NCBI RefSeq assembly: GCF_003207825.1
Contig: NZ_NKTY01000003.1
Location: forward strand, 141,956 to 205,955
Direction of reading: 5' to 3'
Length of the DNA: 64,000 nt
From: Komagataeibacter saccharivorans
GTDB taxonomy: Bacteria; Pseudomonadota; Alphaproteobacteria; Acetobacterales; Acetobacteraceae
Below the pieces are notes generated by a model. That model ran no database searches, was not told where the DNA came from, and saw only the letters and a program-made list of their open reading frames with translations. Shown one piece after another: positions 7,537-18,634 of this stretch (the stretch's first letter is position 1; each line of letters begins with the position of its first letter). A program made the position numbers and the translations under genes.

Positions 7537-10470
7537 ATGAGCAAACGCATGCTGATCGACACGACACACGCGGAAGAAACCCGCGTGGTCGTGATGGATG
7601 GTAACCACCTTGAAGATTACGATGTCGAGGCTGCATCAAAAAAGCAGCTGAAGGGCAACATCTATCTTGCCAAGGTTATCCGCGTGGAACCCAGCCTTCA
7701 GGCCGCGTTCGTGGATTATGGCGGCAATCGCCACGGTTTCCTCGCCTTTAGCGAAATTCACCCCGATTATTACCAGATCCCCGTAGCCGACCGCGAAAAG
7801 CTGCTCGCGCTGCAGGAGGAGGAACGCCGCGCGGAAGAAGAACGCCGCGCCCGCGATGACGAGGAAGAAGACGCGCCCGCCCCCACGGCGGAAGAAGGCG
7901 AAACCACCACCGACGCCGAAGGCGACGAGCCCGAGACGGTTGGCGGCGAGAACGACACCGGTGATGAGGCACAGGCCCAGCGCCGCATCGCGCGCTTCCT
8001 GCGCAACTACAAGATTCAGGAAGTCATCCGCCGCCGTCAGGTCCTGCTGGTGCAGGTGGTCAAGGAAGAACGCGGCAACAAGGGCGCGGCGCTGACCACC
8101 TATGTCTCGCTGGCGGGCCGTTACTGCGTGCTGATGCCCAACTCGCTGCGCGGCGGCGGGGTTTCGCGCAAGATTACGTCGGTGGCCGACCGCCGCCGCC
8201 TGCGTGACATCATTACCGAACTGCAGATTCCCCGTGGCATGGCCATGATCGTACGCACCGCCGGCGCCCAGCGCCCGCGCGCCGAAGTCATGCGCGACTG
8301 CGAATACCTGCTGCGCCTGTGGGACGACATCCGCCAGCACACGCTGGAATCTGTGGCCCCTGCCCTGATCTATGAGGAAGCCAGCCTCATCAAGCGCGCG
8401 ATCCGCGACATCTATACGCGCGAAGTGGGCGAAATCCTGATCGATGGCGAGCCGGGCTGGAAGTCCGCGCGTGAGTTCATGCGCATGCTCATGCCGCAGA
8501 ACGCGCAGAAGGTCCGCCTGTGGCAGGATCACGAGCAGAGCCTGTTCTCCCACTACAAGGTGGAGGGACTGCTGGATTCCATGCTGTCGCCGTCCGTGCA
8601 GCTCAAGTCCGGTGGCTATCTGGTCATCAACCAGACCGAAGCGCTGGTGGCGATCGACGTGAACTCGGGCCGCGCCACGCGTGAGCGCAATATCGAGGAA
8701 ACGGCCCTGCGCACCAACCTTGAAGCGGCCGAGGAAGTCGCCCGCCAGCTTCGCCTGCGCGATCTGGCCGGGCTGATCGTCATCGACTTCATCGACATGG
8801 AAAGCCGCAAGCATAACGGCATGGTCGAGCGCAAGCTGAAGGACGCCCTGCGCACCGACCGCGCCCGCATTCAGGTTGGCCAGATCTCGCATTTCGGCCT
8901 GCTGGAAATGTCGCGTCAGCGCCTGCGCCCCTCCATTGCCGAATCCGCGTTCATGCCCTGCCCGCACTGTCAGGGCACCGGCATCGTGCGCGGGATCGAA
9001 AGCTCGGCACTGCATGTGCTGCGCGCGATCGAGGAAGAAGGCATGCAGCGCAAGGCCGCCGAGATTTCGGTTCAGGTCGCGCCGGAAATCGCGTTCTATA
9101 TCCTCAACAACAAGCGTACCTGGCTTTCGGAAATCGAAATGCGGCACAAGATGCATGTCGCCTTCGCCCCCGACGCCAGCCTGCAGCCGCAGGAATGCAA
9201 GATCGAGCGCGTAAGCCAGCAGACGGCCCGCTTCGAGGCGCCCGCCGCCATCGAACACGCCCCTGCCGAAAACAGCCATGTGCGTGAAATCCAGATCCAG
9301 ACCGAACCGCCCGTGGCCGAAGTGACACCGGAAGCCCCCCGCGCGACGGAAGAGGACGAGGATATCGCATCGGGCACCGACCACCGTCGCCGCCGTCGTC
9401 GCCGTCGCCGTCGTGGTGGCAGCGCCGCAGCCACGACCACGCAGCCCGAACAGGCGACCCAGAGCGTGGAAGCCGAAGCCGCACCGGTCCCCGCTCAGGA
9501 AACGCCTGCCGCAACCCCGGCCTATCGTGGCCCCACCCCGGCCGATCCGTATGGCGATGCCATCATCGACATCTTCGATGTGATCGAGCAGACCACGGCC
9601 CCCGTGGAAACCGTGGTGGAAGAAGTGGTGGACCTGCCGCAGGCCGAGCCGGTGGTGATCGTGGAAGCCGAAGCAACCCCGGTTGCGGAGGAAGAAACCA
9701 CCAAGCCGCGCCGCCGCCGTCGCACGCGCCGTAGCCGCACGCCAGCGGAAGGCACTACACCGGTGGAAGCCGAAGCAGCCCCTGCTGTCGAAGCCACCGC
9801 GCCGGAAGCCGAACCGCAGCCTGAGCCGGAAGCCGCCCCTGCGGAAGCCGAACAGGTGGAGGAAGCGCCCAAGCCGCGCCGCCGCCGTGCCGCGACCACC
9901 ACGCGCCGCACGACAACGCGCCGCAAGGTAGCCGAGACGCCGGAAGAAGCCGCACCGGCGCAGGCCGAGGCCACACCGGCGGAAGAACCGGCAGCCGAGG
10001 AAGCGGCCCCGGCCAAACCCGCACGCAAGCGGGCGGCAAGCCGCGCGACCGGCACCACGGCAACCACCCGTCGCCGCGCCACCACGCGCAAGACGGCCAA
10101 GGCGGACGAACCGGTCGAAGCCGCAACCCCGGCAGCCGAACCCGCAGCCGAGGCCCCTGCCGCGGAGGAAGCACCCAAGCCGCGCCGCACCACGCGCCGC
10201 AAGAAGGTGGAACCGGCTGAAGCCGCACCGGAAGGGGAAGCCGTAGCGGAAAAGGCGACACCGGAAGCCGAGGCAAAGCCCGCGCCGAAAAAGCGGACCA
10301 CGACCCGCAAGGCGACCACCACCACTGCAACGGCCACCCGCGCCCGCCGCACCCGTAAGACAACGGAAGCGGCGGCTGCGGAAGCCACACCGGAAACCCC
10401 GGTGGTCGCACCGGTGGACGTGGACGAAAGTCCCGCCCCACGCCGCCGCACCGGCTGGTGGAAGCGCTGA
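7537..10470 (+). CDS. rne: Ribonuclease E
   Basis: A 977-residue endoribonuclease, core of the RNA degradosome and needed for rRNA and tRNA processing. The S1 domain (about 36-215) is split by an acidic low-complexity insertion (about 91-148). The catalytic DNase I-like domain has Mg ligands in VAIDVNSGR (Asp374) and VIDFIDM (Asp417), and the zinc link CPHCQGTG (Cys475, Cys478) joins protomers. From about residue 560 on the protein is a disordered Ala/Glu/Pro scaffold broken by Arg-rich blocks (a ten-Arg run near 620, and several KPRRRR units), expected to bind RNA and partners. ATG 7537 gives MSKRMLIDTTHAEETR, the standard start. Confidence 0.95.
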   Translation: MSKRMLIDTTHAEETRVVVMDGNHLEDYDVEAASKKQLKGNIYLAKVIRVEPSLQAAFVDYGGNRHGFLAFSEIHPDYYQIPVADREKLLALQEEERRAEEERRARDDEEEDAPAPTAEEGETTTDAEGDEPETVGGENDTGDEAQAQRRIARFLRNYKIQEVIRRRQVLLVQVVKEERGNKGAALTTYVSLAGRYCVLMPNSLRGGGVSRKITSVADRRRLRDIITELQIPRGMAMIVRTAGAQRPRAEVMRDCEYLLRLWDDIRQHTLESVAPALIYEEASLIKRAIRDIYTREVGEILIDGEPGWKSAREFMRMLMPQNAQKVRLWQDHEQSLFSHYKVEGLLDSMLSPSVQLKSGGYLVINQTEALVAIDVNSGRATRERNIEETALRTNLEAAEEVARQLRLRDLAGLIVIDFIDMESRKHNGMVERKLKDALRTDRARIQVGQISHFGLLEMSRQRLRPSIAESAFMPCPHCQGTGIVRGIESSALHVLRAIEEEGMQRKAAEISVQVAPEIAFYILNNKRTWLSEIEMRHKMHVAFAPDASLQPQECKIERVSQQTARFEAPAAIEHAPAENSHVREIQIQTEPPVAEVTPEAPRATEEDEDIASGTDHRRRRRRRRRRGGSAAATTTQPEQATQSVEAEAAPVPAQETPAATPAYRGPTPADPYGDAIIDIFDVIEQTTAPVETVVEEVVDLPQAEPVVIVEAEATPVAEEETTKPRRRRRTRRSRTPAEGTTPVEAEAAPAVEATAPEAEPQPEPEAAPAEAEQVEEAPKPRRRRAATTTRRTTTRRKVAETPEEAAPAQAEATPAEEPAAEEAAPAKPARKRAASRATGTTATTRRRATTRKTAKADEPVEAATPAAEPAAEAPAAEEAPKPRRTTRRKKVEPAEAAPEGEAVAEKATPEAEAKPAPKKRTTTRKATTTTATATRARRTRKTTEAAAAEATPETPVVAPVDVDESPAPRRRTGWWKR

Positions 10471-10494
10471 TAGCGCGGCCAGCAGGCTGAAAGT

Positions 10495-10528
10495 AAAAAA
10501 CCTGCCTTCGCAAGAAGGCAGGTTTTTT
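10495..10528. terminator. Strong bidirectional rho-independent terminator after rne
   Basis: A perfect 15-bp stem: AAAAAACCTGCCTTC, loop GCAA, GAAGGCAGGTTTTTT. It starts 24 bp after the rne stop. With A and T tracts on both sides it should also stop transcripts from the right. Confidence 0.95.
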
Positions 10529-10701
10529 ATTGTCTGCGACAGAAGCTCCGCCCCTGAAACCGGGATGGTGCCTGTTCAGACGAACCTGACGCCAGCCATC
10601 ATTTTTCCATAGCTTGAGGGTGATCGGCACCCTTCCCAATCACGCTGCACTTTCGGCTTCGGTGGCATACTTCCTCGTCCCGAAAATATATGTGCTGGCC
10701 C

Positions 10702-12207
10702 CTAACCCTCGCTCCCGTCCGGCATGGCCGGAGCGGTCTGCCAGCCTGCACCGATGATGGCGGCGCTGCGGCGGCCCAGCCCGTCATGGCGCAGCACGAT
10801 CATGTTCTGCTCCTCCAGATAGGCAAGCTGACGCCGGGCGCGACCAAGCGAATGGGTGCCATAGGTGCGGGCGATCACGCTGTCCGACGGGCAGGGCTGG
10901 TTATGAAGGGCCGCACGGGCGATCAGCAGGAATATCCCCTGCACATCATCGGGCAGAGCGGCGGCCATCTGTTCGGCGTCCCGCCACTGCTCGCTTTCCG
11001 CCGTGGTGCTGTCCACCCCGGCCTTGGCCACGGCCAGCAGGCGACGGAAACGGGGCATGTCCAGCGCATCGCGCCCCATCCCCTCGATCCGGCAGCGGAC
11101 CAGAAAATCCTGATACAGCACATGGGCGGGGCGGAAGCCCGCATCCTCATCGCGCAGTATGTCGGTCAGGATTTCGATAAAACGCAGCCGCTGGGCTGCC
11201 GCGTCCACGGGCGGGGCTTCTGCTACCGCGTCCTCTTCCGTTTCAACCGTCGCAGTTTCGGCATGGGCGGCAAGCTGGGCCAGGATATCCGGCGGCGGGC
11301 TGAAATTACGCGCAGGCCGCTGCGGCATTTCACGCTCGGGTACCGGGGTCAGGATCAGCTCGCGGATTTCATCGCCCGCCGCAACAGGCTCGAATGGCAT
11401 GAGACTGGGTCCGGCGGAGCGGCTTTCGGTCTCGACCGGGCCGATCCTGACAGCCAGCGGCCTGCGGCACACCGCCGGGCCGAGGGCCACGAAATAACCG
11501 CGTTCAAGATCGCGGAAACTTTCCGCCTGCCGCCGTTCCATCCCCAGCAGGTCAGCCGCGCGCATCATGTCGATATCGAGAAACGTGCGCCCCATGAGGA
11601 AATTCGACGCTTCCGCCGCCACGTTCTTCGCCAGCTTGGCCAGACGCTGGGTTGCGATCACGCCCGCCAGTCCCCGCTTGCGCCCACGGCACATAAGGTT
11701 GGTCATGGCCCCGAGCGAGGCACGGCGGGCTTCGTCCGATACCTCACCCGCCGCCGCCGGGGCGAAAAGCTGGGCTTCATCCACCACGACCAGCACCGGA
11801 TACCAGTAATCGCGCGGTACTTCGAACATCCCGCCCAGAAAGGCCGCTGCACGGCGCATCTGCACGTCAGCGTCCACGCCCTCCAGATTCAGCACGACAG
11901 AGGCCCGGTGCATGCGCATCCGCTCCCCCGCTGCCTGCAGGGCGGCTTCGGTGTGTTCGGCGGCGTCGATGACCAGATGGCCGTACCGCTCGGCAATGCT
12001 GACGAAATCGCCTTCCGGGTCGATGATCGCCTGCTGCACCATGCGCGCCGACTGTTCCAGCAGGCGGCGCAGCAGGTGGGACTTGCCCGAACCGGAATTA
12101 CCCTGCACCAGCAGGCGTGTGGACAGCAGTTCGGCAAGGTCCATGGTCACCGGGGCATCCCCGGCGATGGCCCCGCGCCGGTCCCCGATCGTGATTGCAA
12201 CACTCAT
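10702..12207 (-). CDS. HerA/FtsK-type ATP-binding protein
   Basis: A 501-residue P-loop ATPase. It has a short beta-rich start, Walker A GNSGSGKS (36-43), an IIDPEGDF stretch typical of HerA/VirB4-like ATPases (61-68), Walker B VLVVVDEAQ (138-146) and an ATQR arginine-bearing sensor segment. The C-terminal third has winged-helix character (RARRQLAYLEEQNMI) and may bind DNA. HerA-family motors pump DNA or proteins; a NurA nuclease partner, usual for archaeal HerA, is not adjacent. The ATG overlaps the stop of the upstream flavoprotein gene by 4 bp, so the two are co-transcribed. Substrate unknown. Confidence 0.7.
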   Translation of the reverse strand: MSVAITIGDRRGAIAGDAPVTMDLAELLSTRLLVQGNSGSGKSHLLRRLLEQSARMVQQAIIDPEGDFVSIAERYGHLVIDAAEHTEAALQAAGERMRMHRASVVLNLEGVDADVQMRRAAAFLGGMFEVPRDYWYPVLVVVDEAQLFAPAAAGEVSDEARRASLGAMTNLMCRGRKRGLAGVIATQRLAKLAKNVAAEASNFLMGRTFLDIDMMRAADLLGMERRQAESFRDLERGYFVALGPAVCRRPLAVRIGPVETESRSAGPSLMPFEPVAAGDEIRELILTPVPEREMPQRPARNFSPPPDILAQLAAHAETATVETEEDAVAEAPPVDAAAQRLRFIEILTDILRDEDAGFRPAHVLYQDFLVRCRIEGMGRDALDMPRFRRLLAVAKAGVDSTTAESEQWRDAEQMAAALPDDVQGIFLLIARAALHNQPCPSDSVIARTYGTHSLGRARRQLAYLEEQNMIVLRHDGLGRRSAAIIGAGWQTAPAMPDGSEG

Positions 12208-13460
12208 GGCGGTGACGGATACCGCCCGCGTTGCGAGTCACGCAACCACTCCCATGCCCCTTCGCCCGCCATGCGGCCCGTCGCCATGCAGCCCTGAAGC
12301 AGATAACCGCCGGTTGGCGCTTCCCAGTCCAGCATTTCACCGGCGGCGAAAACACCCGGCAACGCCCGCAGCATGAAATGTGAATCCAGTTGCGACCACG
12401 CGATGCCACCCGCCACCGAAATGGCGCGGTCCAGCGCCGTGGCGGCACTCAGTTCAACCGGCACCCCCTTGACCAGCAGGGCAAGCGACGTGGGATCGCG
12501 CGGTGGCGGCCCGTTGCGATCCTCATACAGAAGCGCCATGGCGACCGGGGACAGCCGCAGGGCCTTGCGCAATGTGTTGGACAGGCTTTCGCGGGCCCGC
12601 ACGCGGGCAAGACGGGTTGCAATCTCGCCCACGCCCAGCGCCGGACGCAGGTCGAGCCTGACGCGGGCACTGCCGCTTTGGGCAATACGGTCACGGATGG
12701 CGGCCGAAAGCGCATATACCGCACCGCCTTCGATGCCGGTTTCCGTCACGACGGCCTCGCCACGCACCGTTTCCCCGTTTTCGAGCGCGATGCCGATGCC
12801 ACGCAGGGGGGTGCCCGCAAAACGCGTGCGAAAGGCGTCGCTCCACCGGGTAGAAAACCCGCAATTGGCAGGGGCGAAGGGGGTAACATCAATCCCCAGC
12901 GCCTGTAATCGCGCGCGCCAGGCACCGTCCGAACCCAGCCGCGCCCAGCTTGCGCCACCCAGCGCCAGCACGGTCGCATCCACCCGCCAGGTCACTTCGC
13001 CGCCGGGACCCGATACCTTCAGCCGACCGGCCGCGTCCCAGCCTTCCCACCGATGCCGGGTCAGGAGCCGCACACCCTTTGCCGCCAGTCGGGCAAGCCA
13101 TGCCCGCAGCAGGGGCGACGCCTTCATGCCGCGGGGAAATACACGCCCGCTACTGCCGACAAAACAGGGCTGGCCCAGCCCTTCGGCCCACGCCGCCATG
13201 TCCTGTGGCGTAAAGGCGGACAGGGCCGCTTCCATCATGGGCCGCGAGGCGCCATAGCGGGAAGCGAACAGGTCGGCATTTTCGGAATGGGTCAGGTTAA
13301 GCCCGCCACGGCCCGCCATCAGCAGCTTGCGGCCCATGGTGGGCATCTGCTCCACCACGCTTACGGCACATCCCCGGGCGGACAGTATTTCGGCAGCCGC
13401 CAGTCCTGCCGGGCCGCCGCCAATAACAGCGACATGCGGCCTGAAAACGAATTCGGTCAT
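12204..13460 (-). CDS. Flavoprotein of the BaiN/YhiN family (TIGR03862-like)
   Basis: A 418-residue FAD-binding oxidoreductase. It begins with the dinucleotide fold VAVIGGGPAGLAAAE (9-23), continues with the family hallmark GRKLLMAGRGGLNLTHSE (about 44-61) and ends with a second FAD contact, GVFAAGEMLDWEAPTGGYLLQG. Proteins with this layout are annotated as HI0933/YhiN-like and their substrate is unknown. Its start shares one base with the cysE stop (TGATG), and the HerA-like gene overlaps its end, so three genes form one tight minus-strand unit. Confidence 0.85.
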   Translation of the reverse strand: MTEFVFRPHVAVIGGGPAGLAAAEILSARGCAVSVVEQMPTMGRKLLMAGRGGLNLTHSENADLFASRYGASRPMMEAALSAFTPQDMAAWAEGLGQPCFVGSSGRVFPRGMKASPLLRAWLARLAAKGVRLLTRHRWEGWDAAGRLKVSGPGGEVTWRVDATVLALGGASWARLGSDGAWRARLQALGIDVTPFAPANCGFSTRWSDAFRTRFAGTPLRGIGIALENGETVRGEAVVTETGIEGGAVYALSAAIRDRIAQSGSARVRLDLRPALGVGEIATRLARVRARESLSNTLRKALRLSPVAMALLYEDRNGPPPRDPTSLALLVKGVPVELSAATALDRAISVAGGIAWSQLDSHFMLRALPGVFAAGEMLDWEAPTGGYLLQGCMATGRMAGEGAWEWLRDSQRGRYPSPP

Positions 13461-14323
13461 CAGATAATATAATCAATCGGCGGCAGCATCTGGTCCATGG
13501 TGAAGGCGGGCAGGCCGGAATGCCGGGTCCCCACGATACGCGCGGGATTTCCGACCACGGTGGTATAGGGCGGCACGGATTCCAGCACGATGGACCCCGC
13601 GCCAACCTTCGCCCCCTCCCCGATTTCGATATTGCCCAGAATCTTCGCCCCGGCCCCGATCAGCACGCCGCGCCGCACCTTGGGGTGGCGGTCGCCCACA
13701 TTCTTGCCCGTGCCACCAAGGGTCACGCCCTGCAGCAGGGAGACATCATCTTCCAGAACCGAAGTTTCCCCGATCACGATGCCCGTGCCATGGTCGAGCA
13801 GGATGCGCCGCCCCAGCCGGGCAGCGGGGTGGATATCCACCGCAAACAGTTCCGAACACCGGCTCTGCAGATGCAGCGCCAGATAACTGCGGTCGTTGTG
13901 CCACAGCCAGTGCGCCACGCGGTGGCTCTGTACGGCATGATAACCCTTGAAGAACAGGAAAGGCGTCACGTAATCCGCCGTGGCCGGGTCGCGTTCGCGT
14001 ATGGCCACCAGATCCGCCGCCGCCGCATGCACGATGTCCGGATCGGCTTCGAATACTTCCGTCACCAGTTCGGCCAGCGCATCATCCGCCACGGAGCGAT
14101 CGCCCAGCTTGCGTCCGATCAGCGCGGCCAGCGCGCCACGGAAGGACGCATGGTTGCGGATGCCCGTCGCCACCAGCCCCTTGACCAGCGGGTCGCAGCA
14201 GCCGCAGGCGCCGCTCAGGATTTCCTGCCACAGCACGTCGGGATCGACATGCCCCAGCGTGGGTGGCCATACGCGGCTGACGCGCGGGTTTGCGGGAATG
14301 ACGGCAGACTGCTTTTCTGACAT
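13460..14323 (-). CDS. cysE: Serine O-acetyltransferase
   Basis: A 287-residue CysE that acetylates serine with acetyl-CoA, the committing step to cysteine. There is an N-terminal helical SATase domain (about 25-150) with DPAxxDY-type YVTPFLFFKGYHAVQSHRVAH, followed by the left-handed hexapeptide helix (IHPAARLGRRILLDHGTGIVIG, VTLGGTGK, HPKVRRGVLIGAGAKILG). I use ATG 14323 (MSEKQSAVIP) rather than the upstream codon at 14359. It leads the tight unit with the flavoprotein and HerA-like genes. Cysteine supply ties loosely to the desulfurase operon near 36000. Confidence 0.93.
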   Translation of the reverse strand: MSEKQSAVIPANPRVSRVWPPTLGHVDPDVLWQEILSGACGCCDPLVKGLVATGIRNHASFRGALAALIGRKLGDRSVADDALAELVTEVFEADPDIVHAAAADLVAIRERDPATADYVTPFLFFKGYHAVQSHRVAHWLWHNDRSYLALHLQSRCSELFAVDIHPAARLGRRILLDHGTGIVIGETSVLEDDVSLLQGVTLGGTGKNVGDRHPKVRRGVLIGAGAKILGNIEIGEGAKVGAGSIVLESVPPYTTVVGNPARIVGTRHSGLPAFTMDQMLPPIDYII

Positions 14324-14376
14324 GACATATCCGTTCCGGCCTGACGGCCGCGTTAACATGCAAGAGCGCGCCCTGT

Positions 14377-15609
14377 TTACAGCCCCATCGCGTGCCGGGC
14401 AAAACTGCGCCGCAGGGGGGTGATGCGATTGACCGCCGCAAGCCCCACGTCGCGGGCCAGACGCAGCGCGGGATTGTCATTGCCAAAAAGCCGCTCCAGC
14501 ACGTCGGTTGCCGCCAGCATGAGCATATTGGCCGGGCGCGTGCGCGCCTGATAGCTGCGCAGCACCTCCGGCGCGCCCACATCGCCGCCACGGCCATGCA
14601 CGCCCACCAGAACCTCCGTCAGTGCGATCACATCGCGAAATCCCAGATTGAGCCCCTGCCCCGCGATGGGATGGACGCCATGCGCCGCGTCCCCCACCAG
14701 CGCCAGCCGCGTATCGACATAACGCTGCGCGTACTGGGCGGAAAGCGGGTACACCCACCGCCGCCCGACCGGGGTCACGGCTCCCAGCCACTCATCGCCC
14801 ATGCGGCGGCGGATTTCATGGGTGAAGGCTTCATGTGGCAGTTCGGCCTGCCGGTAGGCCACTTTCTCGCTTTCGGTCCAGACCAGCGCGGACAGGTTGG
14901 GATATTCGGCGGTCGGGGCCATGGGAAGCTGCGCGAAGGGACCGGCGGGCAGGAAATGTTCCAGCGCACGTCCTTCATGCGGGCGTTCATGGGCCACGGC
15001 GCACACGATACCGCACTGGTTGTACGGCAGGCGGGTGACGGGTATACGGGCCTGTTCGCGCAGCGGGCTGCGACGCCCCTCCGCCGCGATGACAAGGCGG
15101 GCATTGATGACGCGCCCGCTGGTGGTGCGGATTACCGCCCCTTCCGCCGTGCGGGTGACGCGCGCTTCATCGGGGGCGAAAACCTGTATGCCCGGCGTTG
15201 CGTATAATGTCGCATTCAGGGCGACACGCAGGGCACGGGCCTCGATCATCGCGCCGAAGGGCTGGTCCGCATCTTCACGCCCGAATTCCAGAAACAGGCG
15301 CGAGGGCGGCTGACCCGGCCGGCCGTCCGTGACACGGATTTCGCGGATGTCGCACGAATCCATGGGCAGGCGCGCCCATACCCCCGCCTGTTCCAGCAGG
15401 CGGCGCGAACCGGCGGCAATGGCATAGGCGCGCCCGTCAAAGGCGGGATGTTCCATGGGCGGCAGTTCGGCACGGTCGATGATGGCGACCCGCATGCCGC
15501 CCTGCGCCAGACGGCAGGCCAGCGTGACACCGACAGGCCCGGCCCCCACGATGCAGACATCGGCCGCAATGGCGTCGGGCGTGGTGCTGGATGTCATGGT
15601 GGCGGTCAT
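14377..15609 (-). CDS. UbiH/UbiF/Coq6-family FAD monooxygenase
   Basis: A 410-residue flavin hydroxylase of the ubiquinone-biosynthesis type. FAD sites: VCIVGAGPVGVTLACRLA near residue 17, and the GD motif LALVGDAAHGVHPIAGQGLNLGFRD near 300. Members hydroxylate the quinone ring at C5, C6 or C1; which position is served here cannot be read from sequence. ATG 15609 has AGGAA six bases upstream; the open frame continues to 15768 but without such a site. It ends 53 bp before cysE on the same strand and is divergent from glnB. Confidence 0.88.
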   Translation of the reverse strand: MTATMTSSTTPDAIAADVCIVGAGPVGVTLACRLAQGGMRVAIIDRAELPPMEHPAFDGRAYAIAAGSRRLLEQAGVWARLPMDSCDIREIRVTDGRPGQPPSRLFLEFGREDADQPFGAMIEARALRVALNATLYATPGIQVFAPDEARVTRTAEGAVIRTTSGRVINARLVIAAEGRRSPLREQARIPVTRLPYNQCGIVCAVAHERPHEGRALEHFLPAGPFAQLPMAPTAEYPNLSALVWTESEKVAYRQAELPHEAFTHEIRRRMGDEWLGAVTPVGRRWVYPLSAQYAQRYVDTRLALVGDAAHGVHPIAGQGLNLGFRDVIALTEVLVGVHGRGGDVGAPEVLRSYQARTRPANMLMLAATDVLERLFGNDNPALRLARDVGLAAVNRITPLRRSFARHAMGL

Positions 15610-15712
15610 CGTGTTTCCTGTTCTGGACCCTGCGGGCGGGGCAAGCCCACCGGATTTACTCCCCACACGGGGGAACGCACAAGCGCGCTTACCATATCGG
15701 CCATACGAAGGC

Positions 15713-16151
<439 letters not shown>

Positions 16152-16192
16152 CGCCTTATTTCCACTATATTATTTCAGGACTGACCAAGCTC

Positions 16193-16681
16193 ATGGCCAC
16201 ATCATTCCGTTTCAAGATTGCAACCGTTTCGCTGCTGGCGCTCACCCTGTCCACCGGTGCGGCACAGGCGCGTGAAACCGCCAAGGCATGCCACCAGAAA
16301 TTTACCGCCGCCCGCACTGCCGGCACCCTGAACGGGCAGTCCTACAAGGCATTCAAGGCCGCGCAGTGTGACACCGACACGGCGGAAGCAACAACCGCTG
16401 CCCGCCCCGCAACGGAAAGCGCACCGGCTGCGGCACCCGTGGCGACCACGCCTGCCCCGCATGCCACGGCTCCGGCCACGACCGCCGCCGCATCGACCAC
16501 GGCGACGATGCCCGACGCCATTTCCCCCAAATACAGCAAGGAATCAGCAGGCAAGGCCCGCATGCACACCTGCCTTGACCAGTACAATGCCAACAAGGCT
16601 GCCAACGCCAATGGCGGACTGCGCTGGATCCAGCGCGGCGGCGGCTATTACAGCACCTGCAACGCCAAACTGAAGGGCTGA
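16193..16681 (+). CDS. Small secreted protein with two Cys-paired modules
   Basis: Unrecognised 162-residue protein. A signal peptide (about 1-26, cleavage after AQA) is followed by a module with cysteines 33 and 59 (ACHQKF…AAQC), an Ala/Thr/Pro linker (61-108) and a second module with cysteines 127 and 156 (TCLDQY…STCNAKLKG). The two modules look like diverged repeats of a PsiF-like short helical unit, each able to form one disulfide; that similarity is my impression. It starts 41 bp after glnB and may be transcribed with it. Likely periplasmic; function unknown. Confidence 0.7.
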   Translation: MATSFRFKIATVSLLALTLSTGAAQARETAKACHQKFTAARTAGTLNGQSYKAFKAAQCDTDTAEATTAARPATESAPAAAPVATTPAPHATAPATTAAASTTATMPDAISPKYSKESAGKARMHTCLDQYNANKAANANGGLRWIQRGGGYYSTCNAKLKG

Positions 16682-16701
16682 GCGCCCGCCTGCATCCGGG
16701 A

Positions 16702-16715
16702 CGACCTTACGGTCG
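16702..16715. terminator. Short hairpin between convergent genes
   Basis: CGACC–TTAC–GGTCG, flanked by CCGGG and TCCGG that can extend the stem, lies 20 bp after the small secreted-protein gene and overlaps the stop of the convergent protease gene. No T tract, so only a possible terminator. Confidence 0.4.
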
Positions 16716-17665
16716 CTCCGGCCGCCCGGGCGCGGGACGGACAAAGGCCTGATTGACGGCATACGAAATCCACACGCGGTGCGTGGCGAACCAGTCCGAT
16801 CCCAGCAGCATTTCCAGATGCTCGCGCAGTGGAGCCACGGTCAGCGTGACATTGCGTTCCAGTTCATGGCCGACCTGCAGACTGTCAAAACGGTGCCAGT
16901 GGTAGATGTCCCTGTGCCCGTCCACGCTTGCGGTCACGCCACCGGGGTCACGTTCCAGCCGGGACTGGCTGACACCGGCGCGATGGGCCACTTCGGGCGA
17001 GACGATGCGCGAGCGCGCGCCACTGTCCAGCAATGCCGTAACCGGCCTGCCATCCAGCCCCACCGTCAGCAGGAAGCGGTTGTCCTGCCGGGTCAGGGGC
17101 AGGGTTTCATAGGGTCCGTCCCATGCCGGTGGCGGGGCGCATACCAGTGAGGCATGCTGGATATTCCACAGGGTCAGCGTGCCGCCGGGCACGTTCACGT
17201 CCAGATCGAAACGCGACAGGATATCGCCCCCCAGCAGGCCCGCGACGGGCGGCTGGATCATCGGCTTGCCCGGCAGTTCGCCCACCGGTACGGAACGCGG
17301 CCCGAAATCCACATTACCCACCCGCAGGTCCGGCACCATGGCATTGGGGGTCGCCTGCGCCACACCACCCGTACCGTGAACGATGGTTTCATGGTCGGGA
17401 TCAAGCCGCAGGCGCAGATAACCCACCATATCGGGCGTAAGCAGGCCCCCGTCGGACCCGGTATCGACCAGCGCGCTCAGTTCATGACCCGCGATACTGA
17501 CAACGATGGAAAGGTAGCCGCCATCATCACGCAGGGGCACCTGGGCTACGCGTTCATGATTGCACAGCCGCGCGGTATCCTGTGCGCGGCTGCTGCCCTG
17601 TCCCATGCCGGTCATGGCAATGGCGGCCAGCAGGCAGGCCGCCAGGCACGAACGCGCGCGCGCCA

Positions 17666-17666
<1 letters not shown>
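16707..17666 (-). CDS. Exported two-lobed retropepsin-like aspartyl protease
   Basis: A 319-residue protein with two retropepsin-like halves. The first has ALVDTGSDG (Asp68-Thr-Gly70) and the second ALLDSGARS (Asp214-Ser-Gly216); each is followed by the hydrophobic segment leading to a GLLGGD or MLLGSD turn. Together they could form one active site in a single chain. A signal peptide (residues 1-29, cleavage near SRA) suggests periplasmic location. The start is taken as GTG 17666, which shares a base with the pip stop (TAGTG) and gives a clean signal peptide; the longer frame to 17798 does not. Confidence 0.75.

Positions 17667-18634
<968 letters not shown>

Noticed and set aside
7636..9384. 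A 582-codon open frame antisense to rne
   Set aside because: It mirrors the codon structure of the rne gene; high GC leaves few stops on the opposite strand. No domain, no ribosome site.
9385..10440. Repetitive sequence that could suggest a CRISPR array or tandem repeats
   Set aside because: It is in-frame coding for the Ala/Glu/Pro/Arg tail of RNase E; units vary and there are no regular spacers.
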